NCBI GenBank assembly: GCA_034933145.1
Contig: JAYFOA010000024.1
Location: 1-27,049, forward strand
Direction: 5' to 3'
Length of the DNA: 27,049 nt
Source of the DNA: UBA4644 sp034933145
GTDB taxonomy: Bacteria; Bacillota; Clostridia; Oscillospirales; Butyricicoccaceae
The notes under the pieces were generated by a model that ran no database searches, had not been told where the DNA came from, and worked only from the letters and a program-made list of their open reading frames with translations. A program made the position numbers and the translations under genes. Below, piece after piece: positions 21,967-27,049 of this stretch. Within the stretch, counting starts at the first letter, position 1. Every line of letters starts with the position of its first letter.

Positions 21967-22911
21967 TCAACTCAATAAGTCATCATTTGCCTCTTCGTAG
22001 ATTTTTAATTCAAGCACGTCCGGCCTTGTATAATGTCCACAGACATCAAATTCCATGCGGCTCATAGGGACCTTTTGCATGTCTAATTCTGCGTATATTA
22101 TTTCCTCTTTATTCCATACTGGTTCTGTTTCATAATGCCCGTACGGGTCAACAATGCAACTGCCGCCACGGCAAACGATTTCAGGAAGTTTTTTAATTTC
22201 TTCCGGGCAATGCAAATCCTCAGGGTACATAGCCTTTGTAAAATACATATCACAATTAATAAAGTAACAGTGGCCTTCAAGCGCAATATGGCGAATCGTG
22301 GTCTGCCATTCCTCGTTATCATTTGTATTTGGTGCGATATAAAGTGTAAGCCCTTTTTTGTACAACGCAACACGTGCCAGCGGCATATAGCTCTCCCAGC
22401 AAATCATGCTTCCCATAACGCCCCATGGGGTATCCACAGTTGGAAAATACCCCTTATCTGCCTCACCCCAAACCACACGTTCTGCGCCGGTGGGTTTCAG
22501 CTTTCTATGAATGGCAATCAATTCCCCTTCCGGTGAAAAAAACAGGTTCGTGTTGTAAAGGGTAGCTGTGACAGCGTCGCGTTCAGAAACACCGATACTG
22601 ACATATGCATGCGCTTCTTTTGCCGCCAAACCGATGTATCTGGTTTCCTCCCCCGGCACAACAATGGAGTTGTCGTAATACATTTTCCAATCCTTGCGCC
22701 CATCAGCGTTACGGCTGCCGACCGTAAATCCGAACGTCATTCCGTATGGGTATCCGGGAATGAACAATTCCGGGAAGACGATCAGCTCTGCTCGTTCTCC
22801 AGCGGCTTTTTGAATTAATTTAATTGTTTTTTTAGTACATGCATCTTTGTCAAACATGACGGGGGCCGCTTGTACTACTGCAGTTTTACATTTGTCAGTC
22901 AAGTTTTTCAT
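21967..22911 (-). CDS. Nitrilase (carbon-nitrogen hydrolase, true nitrilase type)
   Basis: This 314-residue enzyme has the catalytic triad in family context: Glu48 in VFPELFIPGYP, Lys137 in HRKLKPTGAER and Cys171 in MICWESYMPLAR. The HRKLKPT-x-x-ER-x-x-W and CWE-x-YMPL motifs mark the aliphatic nitrilase/cyanide-converting branch rather than amidases. It would turn an organic nitrile into a carboxylic acid and ammonia. ATG 22911 follows GAGGAACAAT; the longer frame to 23139 runs into AT-rich DNA without nitrilase similarity. TATAAT lies on the - strand at the complement of 22957-22962 with a weak -35. Base composition is clearly more AT-rich than neighbours, which suggests horizontal acquisition. 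Confidence 0.92.
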   Translation of the reverse strand: MKNLTDKCKTAVVQAAPVMFDKDACTKKTIKLIQKAAGERAELIVFPELFIPGYPYGMTFGFTVGSRNADGRKDWKMYYDNSIVVPGEETRYIGLAAKEAHAYVSIGVSERDAVTATLYNTNLFFSPEGELIAIHRKLKPTGAERVVWGEADKGYFPTVDTPWGVMGSMICWESYMPLARVALYKKGLTLYIAPNTNDNEEWQTTIRHIALEGHCYFINCDMYFTKAMYPEDLHCPEEIKKLPEIVCRGGSCIVDPYGHYETEPVWNKEEIIYAELDMQKVPMSRMEFDVCGHYTRPDVLELKIYEEANDDLLS

Positions 22912-23146
22912 ATTGTTCCTCATGAGAAATTTAGATTTCAACTTATACTTACATTTATTATACTGCATATCTGTGAGTTTTTCTATTGACAGAGGGATAA
23001 TTAAAAATTCCACAAGGTAGCTGCGATTCGCAAAAAGGACTAATCTCGTAAAAATAGAAAAGCCTCTGAGCAGAAATTTTAACACCGCTACATCGCCTGC
23101 TTTTGTCAAGCGTATCGATAGCGCCCCGTAAATAGCCACCTTTCAA

Positions 23147-23200
23147 CAAAAAGCAGAACGCCTATCTTGATACTCATTGTATCAAAATAGGCGTTCTGCT
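23147..23200 (-). terminator. Very long hairpin terminator after tRNA-Leu
   Basis: On the - strand, AGCAGAACGCCTAT-TTGATAC and its complement (arms 23179-23200 and 23152-23173) make a 22-bp stem with a single mismatch and a 5-base loop, followed by TTTTTG. It begins one base after the tRNA CCA end. Confidence 0.92.
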
Positions 23201-23201
23201 A

Positions 23202-23288
23202 TGGTGCCGGTGACCGGGATCGAACCGGTACGGGGTTGCCCCCACGGGATTTTAAGTCCCGGGCGTCTGCCAATTCCGCCACACCGGC
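23202..23288 (-). tRNA. tRNA-Leu (anticodon UAA), CCA encoded
   Basis: The - strand folds as an 87-base long-variable-arm tRNA. The acceptor GCCGGTG pairs with CACCGGC, then A and CCA. The anticodon stem-loop CGGGACTTAAAATCCCG has anticodon TAA. A variable stem follows, then the T arm GGTTCGATCC. The long variable arm and UAA fit class II leucine tRNA. The promoter is at 23299-23327 and the terminator directly downstream. Confidence 0.96.
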
Positions 23289-23298
23289 GTGTGTTTTC

Positions 23299-23327
23299 AT
23301 AGTAGCATGCCGCTGTAAAAAATTCAA
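23299..23327 (-). promoter_or_regulatory. tRNA-Leu promoter
   Basis: On the - strand TTGAAT (complement of 23322-23327) and TACTAT (complement of 23299-23304) have a 17-base spacer, 10 bases before the tRNA. Confidence 0.75.
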
Positions 23328-23450
23328 GATGTGAAATTACCGTCCGTTCGTTTAGAAACCCATGGATTTTCCCCGCCGTCACACGGTTTTCCTTTTCTTT
23401 CGCGCAATTTTATATTATGATAAGGTATATATAAAAGAGGAGGCGGACGC

Positions 23451-24353
23451 GTGGCGGTCAATCTTGAATGGTACCGTGTCTTTTATCAGGTGGCGCGCTG
23501 CGGCGGCATCACCCGTGCCGCGCAAAAACTATGCATCACGCAGCCGGCGGTCAGCCAATGCGTCCGCCAGCTGGAAGATGCGCTGTCCTGTACCTTGTTT
23601 CTTCGTACGCCCAAGGGGGTAACCCTCACTGACGCGGGACGGGCCCTGTATGATTTCGTTGCACCCGCCTGTCAGCGGATCGAGGCAGGGGAGGTCCATA
23701 TGCTCCGGCTGTCCGGGCTGGAGGAAGGGATCCTATCCATCGGCGCTTCCGATATGACGCTGGAATATTATCTGCTTCCGCATTTGCAGCGGTTCCATAC
23801 TCTTTGGCCCGGCGTCCGCATCCATGTCACCAATGCGCCAACCCCAGACACCATGGCGAGCTTGGCTCGCGGCAGCCTGGATTGCGCCGCAGTTTCCGGC
23901 CCTCTGGAGATCGAGCCATGGATGGAGGTCACGGAAGCGCTTCCCCTGCGGGATGTGTTCGTCGCAGGGCCGCAGTTTATCCATCTGAAAGATCGGCCTC
24001 TCTCTGCCGCGGAGGTCTGTGCCCTCCCCCTCATTTGCCTAGAAGGCAATACCAGTACCCGCCGCGCGCTTGACCAATGGGCAAGGGCACGGAACTGCCT
24101 GCTCCGGCCGGAATTTGAGTTGGCAACCAGTAACCTGATTGTCCAGTTCTCTCTTCGCGGCATGGGGGTGGGCTCGGTGACCGACTGTTTTGTACAGGAA
24201 CTGCTGAAAACGGGAGCTTTGTTTGAGCTGACACTGGAGGATCCTCCCCCTGTCCGGCATATCTGTCTGGTAACTGACCGGCGGAGCCCCCCCTCTGCCG
24301 CCGCCGCGCGTTTACTTTCCGAGCTGAAAAAAGATCCCCCTGATACCCATTGA
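23451..24353 (+). CDS. LysR-family transcriptional regulator
   Basis: This 300-residue regulator has an N-terminal winged helix (1-60), FYQVARCGGITRAAQKLCITQPAVSQCVRQLE, followed by TPKGVTLTDAG and a periplasmic-binding-type effector domain (about 88-290) with LSIGASDMTLEYYLLPHL and VGSVTDCFVQELL. The start is GTG 23451, with AGAGGAGG seven bases upstream; MAVNLEWYRVF fits LysR N-termini. It is 21 bases upstream of the S9 peptidase gene on the same strand, so the two may share a transcript. Cognate genes and ligand are unknown. Confidence 0.93.
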   Translation: MAVNLEWYRVFYQVARCGGITRAAQKLCITQPAVSQCVRQLEDALSCTLFLRTPKGVTLTDAGRALYDFVAPACQRIEAGEVHMLRLSGLEEGILSIGASDMTLEYYLLPHLQRFHTLWPGVRIHVTNAPTPDTMASLARGSLDCAAVSGPLEIEPWMEVTEALPLRDVFVAGPQFIHLKDRPLSAAEVCALPLICLEGNTSTRRALDQWARARNCLLRPEFELATSNLIVQFSLRGMGVGSVTDCFVQELLKTGALFELTLEDPPPVRHICLVTDRRSPPSAAAARLLSELKKDPPDTH

Positions 24354-24374
24354 CATATAGAAAGGACGACTTCG

Positions 24375-26351
24375 ATGAAAGAGCTCCAGCTAAACGATTT
24401 TCTGCATTACAAATGCCTGTCCGCGCTGACCTTCGCCCCGGGCGGGGACCGCGCCGCCTTTATCATCACCGAGGCTGACGAGGAGCGCAACGCCTACCGG
24501 CAGAACATCTGGCTTTATGAGAACGGCGGCGTTCGCCGTCTGAGCGCCATGGACAAAGAGGGCCGTTTCGTCTGGGAGGACGAGTGTCATCTGCTGTTCC
24601 CTGCCTGCCGTACACCGGAGGAGCAGAAGCGTGCCGAAGACAAAGACGCGTTTACCGCCTTTTACCGCATTGATATCCACGGCGGCGAGGCTCTGCCCGC
24701 CTTTACCATGCCGTTTTCGGCCCAGGCGCTCAAGCCTCTGGGTGACGGACGCTGGGCCATCACCGGCACCATTGACGCAAGCCGTCCCGACGCCTATCTG
24801 CTTGATAACGAAGATCGGAAAAAGCTGGCGGAGGAGTACCGGGAAGATACAGACTATATCGTCGCCGACGAGATCCCCTATTGGTATAACGGCAAAGGCG
24901 ACATCAATAAGCGCCGTACAGCCCTGTTCCTCTTTGACCCCGCGGCCGGTCGGACCGAGCGTCTGACGCCGCCCACCTTCAATGTGGAGAGCTTTGCAGT
25001 AAAGGACGGCTGCATCTATTATTCCGGCGAAGACTATCGGACCAAGCTTACCGAGAATGCGGATATTTTCCGCTGGGACGGCAAAAAGACCGTCCGCCTT
25101 TACGCCAACAAGGGATGGGGCGTTCACGGCTTAGAAGCCGCACTGGATGGTATCATGGTACCTGCCACCGACCGTAAGCGTTTTGGCTCACACCAGAACC
25201 CAAACTTTTATCTGCTGGACGAGGCAAAAAAGTCCCTGTCCCTGCTGGCAGAAAACGAAGAGGGGATCGGCAATGGCGTGATCGGGGACTGCCGTTACGG
25301 CGCCGCCCGCGCCGTATGCGGAAAAAAGGATGCCTTTTATTACGTTGCTACCATTCATGGTTCATCCCACCTGTTCTGTCTCGGCCGGGACGGCGGTGTC
25401 CGCCCCGTTCTTCAGGAAACGGGTGCGGTGGATGACTTTGACGTTTCCGACAAGGGCGAAGTGCTGGTGGTCGGTATGTATGACAACCGGCTGGAAGAGC
25501 TGTACCGGGTGGAGGACGGCAAGGTCCGTCGTCTGACCGCCTTCAACGAAGAGGCTCTGGCCGGCAAATATGTGGCGGTACCCGAACCGCTGACCGTCCT
25601 CTCCCGCGAGTGGGAAATCGAAGGTTGGGTACTTAAACCGCGGGATTTTAATCCCAAGAAAAAATATCCCTCCATTCTGGACATCCACGGCGGACCAAAG
25701 GCGGCCTACGGCCCGATTTTCTTCCATGAGATGCAGGCTTGGGCCAGTCAGGGTTATTTCGTATTCTTCTGCAACCCTGTCGGCGGCGAGGGAAGAGGCA
25801 ACGAATTTGCCGACCTGCGCGGAAAATACGGCACGATCGATTATGACAACCTTATGGATTTTACCGATGCGGTACTGGAAAAATACCCGCAGATTGACTC
25901 CAAACGGATGGCCGTTACCGGCGGCAGCTACGGCGGGTATATGACCAACTGGATCGTCGGACATACCGACCGGTTCGTCTGCGCCGCCACCCAGCGCTGC
26001 ATCAGCAACTGGGTATCCTTCTGCGGCACCTCCGATATCGGCCCCACCTTCGGCGTGGATCAAACGGATGCACCGCTTGTCTCCGGCGCCAAAAAGATGT
26101 GGGACGCTTCACCTCTCAAATATGCGGAGAATATAAAGACGCCTACCCTGTTTATCCACTCTGACGAAGATTATCGCTGCCCCTATGAGCAGGCGCTCCA
26201 GCTCTTTACCGTCCTGTGTGACCGGGGCGTGCCCACCCGGCTCTGCCGGTTTAAGGGGGAAAACCATGAGCTGTCCCGCGGCGGCAAGCCGAAGCACCGT
26301 ATCCGCCGCCTGAAAGAGATCACCGACTGGATCGAAGCCTATACAAAATAA
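24375..26351 (+). CDS. S9-family (prolyl oligopeptidase/acylaminoacyl-peptidase-like) serine peptidase
   Basis: This 658-residue cytoplasmic enzyme has a beta-propeller-type N-terminal part (about 1-400) and an alpha/beta-hydrolase domain (about 410-655). Catalytic residues are Ser518 in TGGSYGGYM, Asp599 in SDEDYRCP and His631 in GENHELSRGG. DIHGGPKAAYG starts the hydrolase domain and forms part of the oxyanion region. Enzymes of this class cleave short peptides, often from an acylated or Pro-containing end. No signal peptide is visible. AGAAAGGACG precedes ATG 24375. It lies just after the LysR gene; control by it is possible but unproven. A GC-rich terminator follows. Confidence 0.94.
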   Translation: MKELQLNDFLHYKCLSALTFAPGGDRAAFIITEADEERNAYRQNIWLYENGGVRRLSAMDKEGRFVWEDECHLLFPACRTPEEQKRAEDKDAFTAFYRIDIHGGEALPAFTMPFSAQALKPLGDGRWAITGTIDASRPDAYLLDNEDRKKLAEEYREDTDYIVADEIPYWYNGKGDINKRRTALFLFDPAAGRTERLTPPTFNVESFAVKDGCIYYSGEDYRTKLTENADIFRWDGKKTVRLYANKGWGVHGLEAALDGIMVPATDRKRFGSHQNPNFYLLDEAKKSLSLLAENEEGIGNGVIGDCRYGAARAVCGKKDAFYYVATIHGSSHLFCLGRDGGVRPVLQETGAVDDFDVSDKGEVLVVGMYDNRLEELYRVEDGKVRRLTAFNEEALAGKYVAVPEPLTVLSREWEIEGWVLKPRDFNPKKKYPSILDIHGGPKAAYGPIFFHEMQAWASQGYFVFFCNPVGGEGRGNEFADLRGKYGTIDYDNLMDFTDAVLEKYPQIDSKRMAVTGGSYGGYMTNWIVGHTDRFVCAATQRCISNWVSFCGTSDIGPTFGVDQTDAPLVSGAKKMWDASPLKYAENIKTPTLFIHSDEDYRCPYEQALQLFTVLCDRGVPTRLCRFKGENHELSRGGKPKHRIRRLKEITDWIEAYTK

Positions 26352-26366
26352 AGTCTTGGTTTAACC

Positions 26367-26405
26367 GCCCGCCGCAGCCCGCAATGGGCCGCGGCGGGCA
26401 TTTTT
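26367..26405 (+). terminator. Intrinsic terminator after the S9 peptidase gene
   Basis: GCCCGCCGC (26367-26375) pairs with GCGGCGGGC (26391-26399), with an inner GCCC/GGGC extension, followed by ATTTTTC. Confidence 0.9.
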
Positions 26406-26674
26406 CTGCTCCGCCGTTTTGTTGACGGATATCTGCCGTCGCCTTCATCGCATGAATCCTCTACTGATCCCAGCCGGCTTAACGGCCGCGGTATTCGGAC
26501 CTTTTCCGACCTATCCAGGCCGGGTAAAGCCGCCGCTACCGATTTGGAATTTCCGCCGCTGCACCCCACGGGACAGTATTACCGGAAGATCGACATTTTC
26601 GGCTGAACACGTCGGCCACTTCTCCCTTCCGCCCTCCTGCCCGCATATACTGTGGGACAGGGAGGGATCTTTTT
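26406..26674 (+). other. Intergenic stretch with a weak promoter
   Basis: No gene is supported here; overlapping frames on both strands lack RBS or family features. GACGG-CCGTC near 26423-26438 is a short hairpin. TATACT at 26646-26651 may be a -10 for the next gene, but no good -35 is visible. I see nothing else. Confidence 0.4.
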
Positions 26675-27049
26675 ATGACAGAGAAACCGATGACCCGGCA
26701 CGCGGCAAAGACCATCCGCGCGCTGTTTGATGCTGCCGGCCAGCGAGAGCCGGGGCGCTGCATCCCTATTGGCAGCGTATGTACCGTTGGCGGAGCGGCA
26801 GATGGCCTGCTGCCGGTTTTTTATACCGTCGACGAAGATGGGCACCAAACTTTTTTGAAAAGCTCTGCCGGGCTGGCTGCCTATTACAGTCAGGATGACT
26901 GGCCCGACATACCCTACCCCGCCCCGGGCTTTGCCGCAGCCACCGTAAAGTCCGGCGGTGGCGGTGTTTGCTGCGCCTCCATGGTTGTGGAAACGCTGAC
27001 CGGACATTCTTTCGGACCGGACGCGGCTGCCGCCCTTGCTTTGCAGGTT
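26675..27049 (+). CDS. Start of a C39-like cysteine peptidase domain protein (partial)
   Basis: ATG 26675 follows GGGAGGGAT at a suitable spacing and the frame stays open for 125 codons to the window edge. The N-terminal part (MTEKPMTRHAAKTIRALF) has no signal peptide. The visible C-terminal part, KSGGGGVCCASMVVETLTGH, resembles the catalytic-Cys region of C39-like peptidases (GCGPTS/SM-x-x-x-x-LTG), followed by SFGPDAAAALAL as the next helix. The second half with the active His and Asp would lie beyond the window. The family call is by pattern only; the gene could also be a conserved hypothetical. It stands after a terminator, so it is probably independently transcribed. Confidence 0.6.
   Translation, partial: MTEKPMTRHAAKTIRALFDAAGQREPGRCIPIGSVCTVGGAADGLLPVFYTVDEDGHQTFLKSSAGLAAYYSQDDWPDIPYPAPGFAAATVKSGGGGVCCASMVVETLTGHSFGPDAAAALALQV

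Noticed and set aside
22912..23139. N-terminal extension of the nitrilase
   Set aside because: The nitrilase fold begins just after ATG 22911, which has its own RBS; the extension is AT-rich noncoding-like sequence.
23182..23382. Short frame (66 codons) on the - strand
   Set aside because: It reads through tRNA-Leu and its terminator, a well-known source of spurious proteins.
1..27049. CRISPR array, insertion sequence or prophage
   Set aside because: No regularly spaced repeats, transposase, integrase or phage structural gene was seen on either strand.

Overview
The window looks like a chromosomal segment of a Gram-positive Clostridia-type bacterium, most likely a gut Oscillospiraceae relative. 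The base composition is fairly GC-rich. There are two S-layer-homology (SLH) surface proteins, a RibU-type ECF transporter under an FMN riboswitch, a yloU-yloV (fakA) pair, a BlaI/BlaR1-type regulatory pair, GGAGG-type ribosome binding sites and sigma-A-like promoters. The species assignment is inference from gene families only.

Layout. 1-1026: tail of a membrane protein, then a fluoride riboswitch with an intrinsic terminator upstream of the fluoride channel gene crcB, which converges on a small basic protein gene. 1130-5397 (+): an ArsC/Spx-like protein, a Nei/Fpg-type DNA glycosylase without the usual Pro2, an AraC regulator with a GyrI-like domain, a free-standing GyrI-like protein, a flavodoxin-like protein and SfsA. 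5565-8011 (-): a secreted protein with two cohesin-like modules and three SLH repeats, then ribU with its FMN riboswitch, terminator and promoter. 8059-11526 (-): a BlaI-type repressor with two TACA-N2-TGTA operators on its own promoter, followed by a 950-residue protein that joins a BlaR1-type M56 metalloprotease to an extracellular subtilisin-like (S8) domain instead of a penicillin-binding sensor. 11585-13674 (-): yloU and fakA. 13874-15031 (+): a MalY/PatB-type PLP enzyme. 15106-20711 (-): a four-gene run of MacA-like adaptor, ABC ATPase, MacB-like permease and an SLH protein. 20992-21180 (+): a small DUF6132-like membrane protein. 21409-23200: an AT-richer island with a TrpRS C-terminal remnant, an orphan promoter-terminator pair and a true nitrilase, bordered by tRNA-Leu(UAA). 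23451-26351 (+): a LysR regulator and an S9 prolyl-oligopeptidase-family peptidase. 26675-27049 (+): the start of a C39-like peptidase gene that runs off the window.

How the genes work together. Two cis-acting RNA switches (fluoride, FMN) each control the transporter next to them by apparent transcription attenuation. The BlaI/M56-S8 pair looks like an autoregulated proteolytic signalling circuit with an unusual protease-like sensor, and it is the strongest candidate here for an undescribed system. The MacAB-like exporter genes are spaced as one transcript with a surface SLH protein, which suggests a shared cell-envelope role. The nitrilase/trpS-remnant island next to a tRNA gene suggests acquired or rearranged DNA.
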